From contig NC_088300.1 of assembly GCF_032854445.1 (NCBI RefSeq), forward strand, positions 21,993,608 through 22,057,607: 64,000 nucleotides of DNA, read 5' to 3'. The translations under genes and the position numbers were made by a program. Positions 1 to 11,203 of the stretch are shown here, in pieces; positions within the stretch are counted from its first letter, which is position 1, and each line of letters opens with the position of its first letter. The stretch is from Liolophura sinensis (Eukaryota; Mollusca; Polyplacophora; Chitonida; Chitonidae). The notes under the pieces are model-generated. The model worked only from the letters and a program-made list of their open reading frames with translations, had not been told where the DNA came from and searched no databases.

Positions 1-462
1 TATTTGACTGAATACTAGTATAATGTTGTAAACTGTTTGAATTCCAAGGTGAAGCTCTATATGGGTGACATCGACGTCACAGTCTTTTCGTCATCAAAAA
101 CATCGTACATTACATGTTGGAATGGATCATTTATGTGTAGGAGTAGACATTTGCCAGGTAAATTTCACAACAAAAAGTGGGTTTTACATTACCTTCAAAC
201 ATTATTTATAGGGTGAACGAAGCCTACGGTGCCATGGAATTCAAGCATTTAACTGCATTCTTTTCAGTCAAAAAATTAATATGGTTAGTTTTGGATATAA
301 TTTCCACAGGTTTTTCTGCGGATGATTAAATATTTTTTGTTGGTCGTTTCTTTAAATACCATTCAAGTTAGACACTATAATGATGGACAACGCTAGAGGG
401 AATATATTTTTAGAGGAGATCTGGTCTGGTTTAACATTATCATTATAACATCGATGTTACAG
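1..462 (+). other. Intron of the GH10 gene, no exon recognised
   Basis: This AT-rich stretch precedes the first visible GH10 exon, whose acceptor (TTACAG) ends at 462. I searched all frames for the missing N-terminal GH10 strands and found no convincing exon. Confidence 0.5.
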
Positions 463-3400
463 GGTCACGTGGATTACGCCACTTCGGAGACCGCCATTCG
501 GAGGCTAAAGAGTCACGGGTATGTGAGAGAAAGTCAACATTTGTTTTAATGGATCATTGAAGTTAAGATACACAACAGTAGGCTTAACAGTAACTTTTTT
601 ATAAACAAAAGTTTTCTGTTTTCAGAATCAAAGTTCGTGGTCACAACCTCATTTGGGGCGCGTCTCAACAGTTCACTCCGTCTTGGTTACTTCCCTTGCC
701 TCAGAACGAGATCCAAGCAGAGGTTAACAAGCATATCAAAAACACAGTGACGCATTTTAAAGGCCTGTGAGTATATAGGGCCTATCATATAATCAACCAT
801 ACGAGGTCTAAATCTCGAATGGATGAATGATTAGGTTTGAACACCCCATTTGTAATATTTCAGTCATATTGTCGTTAGAACATGTTAAAACCAGGAACAG
901 ACTTTTTTCAACATAAGAAAATCACAACAAACACAAAGCAGACGCTTTTAAAAACAATAACAATAAACCAAAGAAAAAAACTGCTAAAATTCGAAATTTA
1001 ACATAATTATTGTTCCCCCCCCCCCTCGTTATCTCCGATACCGCCAGTAACGCTGTCAAATAGTAGAAATACAACAAATGCAAATACAGAGAGGAATCAG
1101 TCGTCGCTCGAAGAACACATTTTGAGGCATAGTCTTTAAATGTGGAAGACAAGAAGGTGTTTTAAACGACGCGTACCTATTCTATTCACCGACCAACACG
1201 AGAAAGCTCTATAGACTAGTCGTCTTTTACAGCATGCTTGTAGAGGGCCTTCCATTAATTCATTCCGCAGGCCACACGATGAACTAAACTTCGAACCGAG
1301 TCTTGTATTAGACATACAGAAATGACTGATTATAATACAGAATAAGGAAAAATTGTGTTTAGTATAAGTAATACGATTTGCAGTGAAATGACTCATACAC
1401 AGACTGCAAAATATCTAAACTTTTCTCCAACAAGTAACGTTAGGAAAATGAAACACACACATTCTTCGGGGATTAAGATAAGAATGTCTGATTTATGAAA
1501 ATAGACAAATCCTTTTGTTTGCAGGGTAGAACATTGGGACGTGAACAACGAGTTACTTCACGGTCAGTACTACGAGAACAAATTCCACGACCCGGATTAC
1601 ACCAAGAAGATTTTCCGTCTCGTCCATCAGTATGATCCTGATGTTAAACTGTTTCTCAACGATTATAACGTGGTTTCCGGAGGAGGATATACCGAGGTTA
1701 AGAAATGAATAAAACAAACATAATCAAATATGGTTATAAGACATACAGCAGAAAAACCTTAACCTTATATGTGAGCATTTTTGTATTATAATTTCATGAC
1801 AAGCGAGCGGCAACGTCTTTTGGTACAAGTACATATATCGTACTACTATACATATATCATTTGATCTGATCACGTGTCCTTCGAAACTTGCTTCTCATGA
1901 ATTTACAGAATGTTGTTAATTTGTACGAACGGGACGAATGTTTTTCATCACATCTGTAGAATGACCTTTAACATTGTGATGTCACGCCAAACGTTTCTTT
2001 TTCGATTCATCTCTAAACACAGCTAAAATAGACAAATGACAACCCTGCGCTTGTTACACGTTTAGAGAGTTTCGTTTGTTCCAGGCCTACCTGTCGCAAG
2101 CCAAAGATTTCAAAGCGTCCAATACTTACCTGGGAGGTATGGGTGTTCAGTGCCATTTTAGCTCCCAACCCATTCCTATGCTGATCAAGGTGAGGATATT
2201 TGTTCTATTAAAATCAGGAAGCATCGTAAAGCTACACACATAGAGGTAACTAACATTTCTGGACTGCCAAGTTTACTTAGGAGTGTGACTTTCGCTGTAT
2301 GCACTGTTGGTGATCCAGTATGCATGGTCGCGAATTCAAGTCGTCTGGAAAGACCATTCACGACTCTTAAACAATTCTAAAAGCTAATTTTCAGGATATA
2401 CTAATTTACACATACCACCATCATACTCCCTTAGTTGCTTTAGATCACGAACCGCAATATACGAAGTACCTTAATATTGACTAAATTCCTTTTCATTTTA
2501 TGCCTTCAGCAAAAATTGGACCGTCTTGCAGAAGCTGGAGTTCCGCTTTGGGCCACAGAACTGGATGTGATGAGCGACGATGAGCATCAGAGGGCTGACC
2601 AGTACGAGACGGCTTACCGGATGTTGTTTTCGCACCCAGCTGTAGAGGGCATTCTGACCTGGGGTTTCTGGAGCCAGCATCACTGGAGAGGGGAAGCCGC
2701 GGCTCTCGTGTCAGGACCCGAGTTTAGGGTAATTACAATAATACGTTTGAAAGAACACGGTGGTTGTTGTTGGCAACAGTAACAGCGTGGATCATCGCTT
2801 AGTTTGTTGAAATGTTAGCAGGCTCCTTAGAATTTGATTGGTGGATGTCATTTGTTAAGTGGGTTTTAAGTAACAGTATTATCGTTATTTGATTGATTTA
2901 TTTTTTTAGTTGATTAGTGTTTTACGCCGTACTCAAGAATATTTCACTTATACGACGGCGACCAACATTATGGTGGGTGGAAACCGGGTATAGCCCGGGG
3001 GAAACAGACGACCATCCGCAGGCTGCTAGAAGACCTTCCCACGAAGCCAGCAAGAGTGAATGAGTGAGTGCTTGGGGTTTAACGTCGTACTCAACAATTT
3101 TTCATATGACGGCGAAGGAATCCTTAGGGTGCATGTACGTTTAATGTGCCTCCTTGTAGCAGGACGGATTTCCACCGCTCTTTTATCAAGTGCTGCTTCA
3201 CTGAGACGACTTACCGAAGGCAAATAAGCCGCCCCGCCCGAGCCATTATACTGATACGGGTCAACCTATCCCCTTCATGCTGAACGCCAAGCGAGGAAGT
3301 TACAACTTCCTCTTTTATAGTCTTAGGTGTGACTCGACCAAGGATTGATCCTGGATCTACCGGTCAAGCCAGCAAGAGCTGGACTTGAACTCACAGCGAC

Positions 3401-4074
3401 CGCATTGGTGACAGACTCCTGGGTCATTACGCTGCGCTAGCGCTAACCAACTGAGCCACGGAGGCCCCCTCGTTCGTTGAGATCAATATACTTTCATACA
3501 GATTCTGAAATCTGAAGTGCCGAAATAATAACTCATGTTAATTTGACCAGACCTCTACAACGCGAATCTTACTCAATGCGCACGAAACCGTTGGATTTAT
3601 CCAATGTATGTGTATTCACACACATTATTTTAATGTGGCAATGTTCTAATCCAGACTGGTACACAGTAATCAGCCTCATAAACTGGCCTCGGGTAGTCGG
3701 GTAGCTAATATCAGTACCATGTTTCGTATTTCCTTCGCTCTTTCCGGTAACGCATGCAAACATTGTATACATGAAATAATCTTAGGCAAATGCTTAAAAA
3801 TGGATAAATAATACTATTTTTATTGTGAAATAATATTTTACTATATGACATACAGGTTAATGCTGCTGGGAAGAGAGTTCTTCATCTGATGAACCAGGAA
3901 TGGCGGACCAATGACAGCCGTCCTCTCTCACAAAGTTCGTCTTACACTGTCCGCGGTTTCCATGGTGACTATGAAGTGAAGGTCAAGGTCAACGGACACA
4001 CCGTGCAGACAAAGCAGATAACTCTGGGGAAAAGTGACACGAACTTAAATTTACATGTACAGGGTGGTCATTGA
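463..4074 (+). CDS. GH10 endo-1,4-beta-xylanase-like protein, 3' six exons (5' partial)
   Basis: Six exons join in phase: 463-518, 626-766, 1525-1696, 2085-2189, 2510-2728 and 3856-4074, giving 303 aa ending in TGA. The product is the C-terminal three quarters of a glycoside hydrolase family 10 domain, which cleaves beta-1,4-xylan internally. Visible family motifs are VRGHNLIWG (strand 3 region), WDVNNE with the acid/base Glu at 1550-1552, MGVQCHF, and TELDV with the nucleophile Glu at 2558-2560, followed by LTWGFW. The C-terminal exon carries RGFHGDYEV, a beta-rich tail typical of eukaryotic GH10 proteins. Both catalytic residues are present, so the enzyme looks active. The first strands of the barrel, and any signal peptide or carbohydrate-binding module, lie left of the window. 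An AATAAA signal follows at 4085-4090. Intron 5 holds a nested SINE pair. Family assignment is firm; substrate and secretion are inferred. Confidence 0.93.
2905..3470 (-). repeat. SINE-A copy, minus strand, split by a SINE-B
   Basis: Reverse-oriented SINE-A: the tail begins near 2905 (GTGTTTTACGCCGTACTC) and the tRNA-like head ends at 3466-3470 (CCACGGAGGCCCC). Its middle is interrupted at 3057-3365 by SINE-B. It lies in the last GH10 intron. Confidence 0.88.
3057..3365 (-). repeat. SINE-B copy inserted in SINE-A
   Basis: Begins GAGTGAGTGCTTGGGGTTTA and runs to the decayed tRNA-like head (GATTGATCCTGGATCTACC). It is flanked by perfect 13-bp copies of AAGCCAGCAAGAG at 3044-3056 and 3366-3378, which is SINE-A sequence duplicated on insertion. 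Its own head is 5' truncated. Confidence 0.87.
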
Positions 4075-4084
4075 AAAGCTACGG

Positions 4085-4090
4085 AATAAA
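4085..4090 (+). terminator. Polyadenylation signal AATAAA of the GH10 gene
   Basis: A canonical AATAAA lies 11 bp after the GH10 stop codon, so the 3' UTR would be very short. Position and strand fit; use is inferred. Confidence 0.6.
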
Positions 4091-4299
4091 ACATTAAACA
4101 AGAAACTATTGCTAATGGACAAGAGTTTGTTACGCTGTGAGCTAATTTGTATTTTTGTCCTTTGAAGACACACTATAATTGTATAGTATATTATATTATT
4201 ATTATATTATATGACACTTAAAGCCAAACTTTAGAATAGAATTCTTCTACAACTGACTGAAAGTTACGACAAAATGATTCCTTTAAAGTTTGACAAGAA

Positions 4300-4556
4300 A
4301 TCATTAGGTACATGTACATATATGGTGTTTTCTTGTGGCGGGGCGAGTCCATGCCGCCAAAGCGCTGTCGCCACTGAAGTATCACGCCGAAGACACCAGA
4401 CACCCAGTCACATTATACTGACACCGGACCAACAGTAATGTTTCCTTGCTCTAACCTCTGAATGCTGAGCGCCGAGTTAGGCAGAGGCAAGTACCATTTT
4501 TAAAGTCTTTGGTATGACCCGACCCGTGTTTGATCCCGGGTCTTTCGACTACGTTT
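4300..4556 (-). repeat. SINE-B-related copy
   Basis: Contains TTATACTGACACCGGACC, AATGCTGAGCGCCGAG and a tRNA-like B-box region (GTTTGATCCCGGGTC). It matches the reverse complement of the 60.7 kb copy more closely than the 18.2 kb one, so it represents a second SINE-B subfamily. Confidence 0.7.
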
Positions 4557-4557
4557 T

Positions 4558-5166
4558 AAAGGTGGAGAAAAAGTAAAAATTACATGCAGTTCAGCTGAAG
4601 GATTGTAAACATTTAATTGTAAATGTGGCTTTCAATATTTTTGGGATTTATCTTTAAAGAGAAAAAGGCAATTGAAAATATTTTTGTATGGTGGGTATTT
4701 GGGGTCACGTCTTGGTATATGTTGCCTTTATGTAATAATGTTATAAATGAGGATGTAACACATTTTTTAAATATATTTGAACTAGCATTTTGTTTGTTCA
4801 TCTAATAATGTGTTTAAACTGGATTTGATCCTATTTATATTTTTAATATATTCATAAATATTATCATAATTCAGATTAAATGCATGCCTTTGGATATAAA
4901 CAACAAATGTACATTCAAATAAACTTATTAGAAATGGATCACATCCTTGTTTAGAACATTATTCGGCAAAGACGACGTATACCAAATGGTGGTTTCAAAT
5001 ACCCACCATACAAAAATATTTTAAAATACCCTTTTCTTCTGAAAGAAAAAATAAAAAAAATATATGAATATATATTAAAGACCATATTGCAAATAAGACT
5101 TCACACGACTTCACACTCTCTCATCTGATTTTGGCATGATTTTTATGTTTTCTTCTCCTTGAATTG
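4558..5166. mobile_element. Foldback (long inverted repeat) element
   Basis: Segment 4661-4701 is the near-perfect reverse complement of 4997-5037, sharing AAATATTTTTGTATGGTGGG. Outer ends also pair weakly: AAGGTGGAGAAAAAG near 4559 against the complement of TCTTCTCCTT near 5151. It is about 600 bp and non-coding. Short open frames inside it are by-products of the palindrome. Confidence 0.65.
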
Positions 5167-5759
5167 GGACCATTACTCTCAAATGTGAAAAGCAACTGTA
5201 TGTCATAAAACAAATATATTTAACTAGAACAAACTTGTCCCTATAGGCCGCCTTTATACTAAAAATGCCGTCACCATGACGTCACAAGAATTAGCATCAC
5301 ACGAAATGTAAAGGAGGCAGTTTATCCTTCTTCAGGTAGGGAGGAATTTCGAAAATGAGAGATTTACAGTATCCTGCCGGCAAAGAAGCAATGTTATCCA
5401 AACAAACCAATCTGCGTGCATGTTTGTGTGGAAGGAAAGTCAGTTTTTTGGCTATGTTAGTGCACGTAAGGCTTAGTTTCATTGTAAGAGAAAATGCAGG
5501 TCACGCGTACGGTCATGTCAGTGAGGGAATCTGCCTTTTTTGTTACAATGTCAGGAACGGTGGAAGTCTCTTATATACTGATGGAAAACCGTAGTGGTAG
5601 TTGAGTTATAATAATTCACACACGTTTCAAAGTTCCGTCTGCATAAATTCTTACCATCCTGCATTGAAAATCGTCTATGCATTTTTCCAACAATGAAGAC
5701 ACGGGTCTTTGAACTGCAAAAAATGTTCTCACATGCAGCTTCTACCATACTAAGTCACA

Positions 5760-6026
5760 GGGGCCTCCGTGGCTCAGTCGGTTAGCGCGCTAGCGCAGCG
5801 TAATGACCCAGAAGCCTCTCACCAATGCGGTCGCTGTGAGTTCAAGACCAGCTCATGGTGCTTTCCTCTCCGGCCGTACGTGGGAAGGTCTGTCAGCAAT
5901 CGGCGGATGGTCGTGGGTTTCCCCCGGGCTGTGCCTGGTTTCCACCCACCATAATGCTGGCCGCCGTCGTATAAGTGAAATAATCTTGAGTACGGCATAA
6001 AACACCAATCAAAAAAAAAAAAAAAA
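5760..6026 (+). repeat. SINE-A copy, full length
   Basis: The tRNA-like head has an A box (TGGCTCAGTCGGTTAGCG) and a B box (GAGTTCAAGACC). A conserved body (CTCCGGCCGTACGTGGGAAG) and tail (TACGGCATAAAACACCAATC) lead into poly(A). ACTAAGTCAC duplications flank it at 5749-5758 and 6026-6035. It is transcribed from Pol III-type internal promoters by family logic. Confidence 0.92.
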
Positions 6027-6035
6027 CTAAGTCAC

Positions 6036-7699
6036 CAGGTAGCAAGTGCTTCATTATCGTCGAGTCCCGTTGCTTTAGAGCATACCGCAGATTCATTCCC
6101 CTTGTTTCTAATCTGCCTTGTCAAAAGGGCTCCTTCTTTAAGTTATACAGGGCCAGCAAATCGGATAAAGAACACGTAACAAGAGCATTGATCACTCACT
6201 ACTTACATAACAATCCTCTTGCACACATGTACGTAACTATGACGTCATTCTTATGGATTATGCGCATGAACTACATGCATGTAGATCTGCATCAGCATAT
6301 GGACCTGCCGGAAGGACTTACATGTGTGCCCGTCCCTATATGTGTCGTAGGTGAAAGGTAAGTAAACGGTATAATTTTTGTATAGAAAACCTGCATGAAC
6401 CGGAAATACTATTATTATTCTACACCATTTTAAGCAGCGGTAATATACATGCAGGTGCACTCAGGCATAAAATGTGTTACCCAACTTACAGGATGTAAGG
6501 TACGTGCTATGTCGTGGAATTGCAAACTGACATCATTAGTTATAAGTTGTAGGCCTACATAGCGAAGTGCCATGGTATTGCCGACATTATAATTGCAAAG
6601 TGTCTGGCGGTTGACTATGTTACAGTGTCACCTGTGTTGACTCGTACTTTGCATATTGCGGTGGCTGTATAGGCCACCTTATTTCCATACAAATACTGAA
6701 TGATGAGCGTGCATGTGGTGTATGTAAAACGTTTCGACCAGAGTCCAGTATCACTTCACTGAACGACATTCCCTGTATAAATATATTCAAATAAATAAGT
6801 AATAAATAAAAAAATAAATGCAAGGTTCTTAAACAGCGGGCACTTTTACGGTGCATACACTTGGTTCCCAGTAATACGGGGTTGGGGTACATATAGACGA
6901 TTGGCATTGGGGCATCTTCTTTGTTTTTTCGTAGGCACCCTATAGGCCTACATGTACTTTTTTCCACATGTAGCCTATCGGTGAGCACAAGTATATTATA
7001 ACTAATAAAAAAGAAATGACGAAGAGCGTAAATGTAACTGCCGAAAAAAGGAAACGCATATGAATTTTCACGTGAGAAATTAGCCTTAGTTCAAAGTTAG
7101 ACTTTAATATAGGCGACTATTTTCAGCCAATTGACGCTATATTAGAGTCAGAGTATCAGTAAACATAAAATAAGCCACAGAAACTCAATCAGCTATGACA
7201 TCAGGTTACATACAGCCTGAAAAACCAACGTGATTTTCCTTACAGCTCAGGACTTCGCGTAGGCCTATATACAGTGCTTTTTCAAATGGCTACATATTAT
7301 TTGTTTACGTGGACATTTGATAGCAAAAAACCAACAATCGCTAACACATATGTTGAAATGTTCCAGTTAGCGTTGCTGTAAATCCAGCAGTTAATATTCC
7401 AGTACGTAACACCACTGCCATTGTGATGTGGTACCTTCCCTGTTTCAGCAGTACTATACCGTACAACAAGGACGTGTTTGTTACAGCTAGGATACATGTT
7501 ACAAGGGGAGGCCCCTGTGGTAGCAGGCCACGCGTTAGCTCTGAGATCGGTTGGCAAGTTTCCCAGCTTAGCTTCCACATTAATGTTATTAAATGCATTT
7601 CTGAAAGCTAAGCTGTGAAGAACAGATCTCAGATCTAGCTACACATGAGCTTAGAAAGCCTTGCCATTCAAATACTCAATGACATCTGTACGTATCTTC
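6036..7699. other. Intergenic, no gene supported
   Basis: AT-rich sequence with no recognised domain. One minus-strand open stretch at 7341-7598 is hydrophobic and is discussed as a finding. Confidence 0.4.
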
Positions 7700-8363
7700 A
7701 CATCCCGGTTATCTCTGTTGTGACGTCAACGGTCTCAGCGTCACGCGGGACAACAATCTGGTGACGTCATAAACTATTGTCATTTCCACGTCATTACAAG
7801 CAAGCTTCCGGAAAAACAGATGTGGCCGATTTTGCGGTAAAATAACTTCTTTTTTAATGTATTTTCTTACAGTTGAAGAGAAACTTTCACAGAAAATTTT
7901 AGTTTATATTTGACTTACTTATATTATAACATAAGTAAGTGAGCTAAGATACCAAACGCGATATTTATATTTTATTTTAGGATTCTGGACTGACCGGCTG
8001 ATGAACATCATCACAACAACAACACTGAATGTGTATACCCTGTGGTTAGAGATAGGAAGATAGCTGATAGTGTTTCATGACATTATTTTAGCTGTTACCC
8101 CGGATTAAGTTACAGTTCATTTATTGAAATAAGTAATTTTGATTAATTTTTGTTTATTAAAGAGTAAAACTTATAGGATTTTTCCAGTTTAAAGAAACGG
8201 GTATTTAAAGCTATAATATTGTTGATGTTCTGTATTTCTGTAGTATTTTATCTTCGCTTATTTTTTTAGCACACATTGATTTTGAAAGATGTGGCCCGGA
8301 CGTTCAAAGCATAAATCATTAATGGTATAAATGTTGATCATCAACCTTTCTATGCATTGAAAG
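7700..8363 (+). promoter_or_regulatory. Probable promoter and 5' UTR of the ADCY10-like gene, with twin CREs
   Basis: Two perfect palindromic CREs (TGACGTCA) lie at 7721-7728 and 7762-7769, and a CCGGAA ETS-type core lies at 7808-7813. A possible non-coding first exon could end at 7836 (GCG|GTAAAA), with an acceptor at 7979-7980 (TTTTAG). The start ATG follows at 8364. CREs bind CREB/ATF factors, so expression may answer to cAMP. The motifs are seen; the promoter role and 5' UTR intron are inferred. Confidence 0.4.
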
Positions 8364-11203
8364 ATGGCTGGAATATTTAGTGTTGTGACACGTATGAGAG
8401 ATCGCATCAGCGACGAGAGGGATGAAGTAGCGGACGTTCCAGTGGCTAAGCTCTACCCCCATGTGCCAAATCTGGTGACCTTCGTAGACCATAGCAAACC
8501 TATGCCATGGACCAAACAAGTGCCGGGGGTTCTTATGTTTGCAGATATATCGGGTAAGCTGTCATAACCTTACAATTACCTGTCCTGTGAGATTTTCTGC
8601 ATTACTTGGTAATGTAGTAATTATTAATAAAAATAAAAATTAGGCCAATGTAATAATTTAAAATCTTTAAAATCGCAAGCTTTGGATGTTACATGTATTA
8701 AAATGAGGATTGTGTAACCAAGCAAAAGGCACGATATTATCAGGCCACATTATGATAAAACTCTGATTTCTACCAGTGTCAGATTTTCTTTACTTTCTTG
8801 GGTACCTCATGTTAAATATACATATTATTTAATTTTTAAATCAATTCTTCTGAATAAGGTGATCTTGAGTTTGTTATCATATGTATACTGCAGTTTTTAT
8901 TTATGCATCGATTGTCAGTGAATCAAAGTGTACTCTGTGTTGTAGGATTCACGGCACTTTGTGAAAAATATAGCTCCATGTCAACAGCTGGCATAGACAA
9001 ACTAACGAGGACTTTGAATGAATACCTTGGATCTTTAGTGGAAATCATTATTCAGTCTAAAGGAGATGTTTTAAAATTTGCAGGTAAGCCTTTTGAAATG
9101 TAATACCCGGTACATGGTTAACAGGTTTATTTATTGTCCAGTGTATTACTATTTTTTTTTGTAGGTAAACCCTGAACATACCATTGGGAATTTATTTGCC
9201 ACGCCACATTACAAGTTACTCGGCCTTTCTGATATAGCGGAGAGGACTACTGGTGGCATCAGTGTATAGTTATCTCCCATTTTTTCATTATCGTATGTAT
9301 GCAACGAACTGGTTTTTTCTGATATACTTGCCCATTGGAAGCAATTCTAGAACTGTGTTCTTCTAAGTTGCCACAATATTGAATTCACTTAAGCAAGCAT
9401 TAATTTTCCAATTTGTGTATGAACTATATTTTTATGAACACAGTATACAGTTTTTGTGAATCAACTGTGAGCAGACAGATAAACAATTAAAGCAATTTAG
9501 TTATTACTTTCATGAGGCACAAACGGTGTGTGAAGGTGTACTACGCATGTACATCTATGACCGTCCATTAAATACTCTTTTGTATTTTAATTATACATGG
9601 TCCTCTCTTTTCTTTAGGGGATGCCATTTTAGCTCTATGGAAGACCTCCTATGATGAAGTACAAAAGGATGTAGAAACAGTCGTCAAATGTTGTATCGAC
9701 ATTCAGGATAAATGTGGCTTATATGAGACAGATATAGGTGTAACTCTTACTGTAAAAATGGGTAGGTGTTTAAGTAGAGAGTTTACTCCTTAGAACTACT
9801 GTCCCTACAAATAACTTGTCTTTAGAAGGTTAAATGTAATGCATATTATATGTATGTGAAGGCCATTGTGTATTTGTCTGTTTGTTTGCTTGGGGTTCTG
9901 ACGTCATACTTAACAGTTTCTCAGTCATAGGATGACGAGGAATCATTAGGTTTGTGTACATATAATGTCTCTTCTTGTGGCAGGACAAGCCCATGCTACC
10001 AAAGTGCAGCCGCCACTGAAGTATTATGCCCAAGACACTAGACATGACATCCCCACCCAGTCACATTATACTGACACCGGTTTTAAAATTTACGTTTGAT
10101 CTTTTTGTTTGTTCCTGAATTCAAGTTGGAATAGGCTACGGTTTCCATTGCACTGCCCAGCACTGAGGAAGCACTCACAAGGCAGTCTAAACTGAAATTG
10201 TACTTATCTGTTTTAACTTTATTTAGTGTGACTTTGACGTGGCTCACGCATTTAATAATTGTGTTCATGTCATCGTTTTTATATTTTATATGCAGTTGAA
10301 ATTTTGTCCCTGACACCTTGATACACAAAGAAGGGTTGTGAATTTTTCTTATCCTTAATTGATCAGCCAGTATGGGATGATTAACAAATATGAATCATTA
10401 AAGTCATATTGTCTTCAAAACATCACGGTTGATTCATTTCACATCATAATTCGTGACGTTTTCGTGACGTTGCAGACGTATTAGATCATAATTCAAAAGG
10501 CGGTGGTGACGTTGTCACATGTCACCCAAAATAGTACTGAGAATGTTTTATCACTGTATATGACATCAGACTGACGTGGATAGGTTATATCTGTTTCACA
10601 TAGGTGTTGCAGCTGGGGATGTCACAATCAGCTTTGTAGGGAATGACGGATTCCGCCATTATGTGGAGTCCGGTCCTGCGGTAGATCATGTCAAACTGGC
10701 GGAGAAACAGTGTCAGTCTGGGTTCATAGTTCTGTCTCCAGGCACATGGGAGCATTGTAACAAACAGAAATTTAACTATGTCAGTCTAGCAGATGAGCGA
10801 CATGTCAGGGTAAGTTTTACGAGCAGTCGAGCACTATTTACGCACATCATATTGAAAGGGTATATTAACGTCAAGAGCATTGATTAATATACACTGGAAG
10901 AGCTTTGAGTGTTTTGGTCTAAGAGCAGTATGCATGTATTTTAAACTGAGATAGTTACCAGAAAGTGTATTAAATAAGCGTATCAAATTGTTTATTGAAA
11001 GAACTGAGGACAGCAAAATACATAACGAAAATAAATTAGTAGGTATGTTTTACCTGTGTCAAGTCTCTATCTTCAAATTTATACGAGTCTGACTTCACTA
11101 TGTATCTACCGTTTTCATATGTGCCCATAGGTAATATCCCTTTGCCAAGACTGTGACGAGAATGATTCAACTTTCCTTGAAAAACCTTTAACATTTGAAC
11201 AAG
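8364..11203 (+). other. ADCY10 exons 1-5: first cyclase catalytic domain (C1)
   Basis: Residues about 55-215 form the C1 class III cyclase domain. The two metal-binding aspartates are present: Asp61 in MFADISGF and Asp111 in KFAGDAILALW, 50 residues apart (52 in human sAC, by memory of that protein). Lys107, four residues before Asp111, matches the conserved Lys of mammalian sAC. GVAAGDVTISFVG follows. The domain looks catalytically competent. Exon 5 (11131-11203) starts the C1-C2 linker. Confidence 0.9.

Noticed and set aside
217-292. Open stretch VNEAYGAMEFKH as a possible upstream GH10 exon
   Set aside because: No clear acceptor or donor, and no match to the expected N-terminal GH10 strands.
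1014-1025. Poly(C) tract and similar run near 62340
   Set aside because: Simple homopolymers, with no associated feature.
4623-4805. 60-codon frames on both strands near 4.6-4.8 kb
   Set aside because: They lie within the foldback element, and the AT-rich palindrome explains them.
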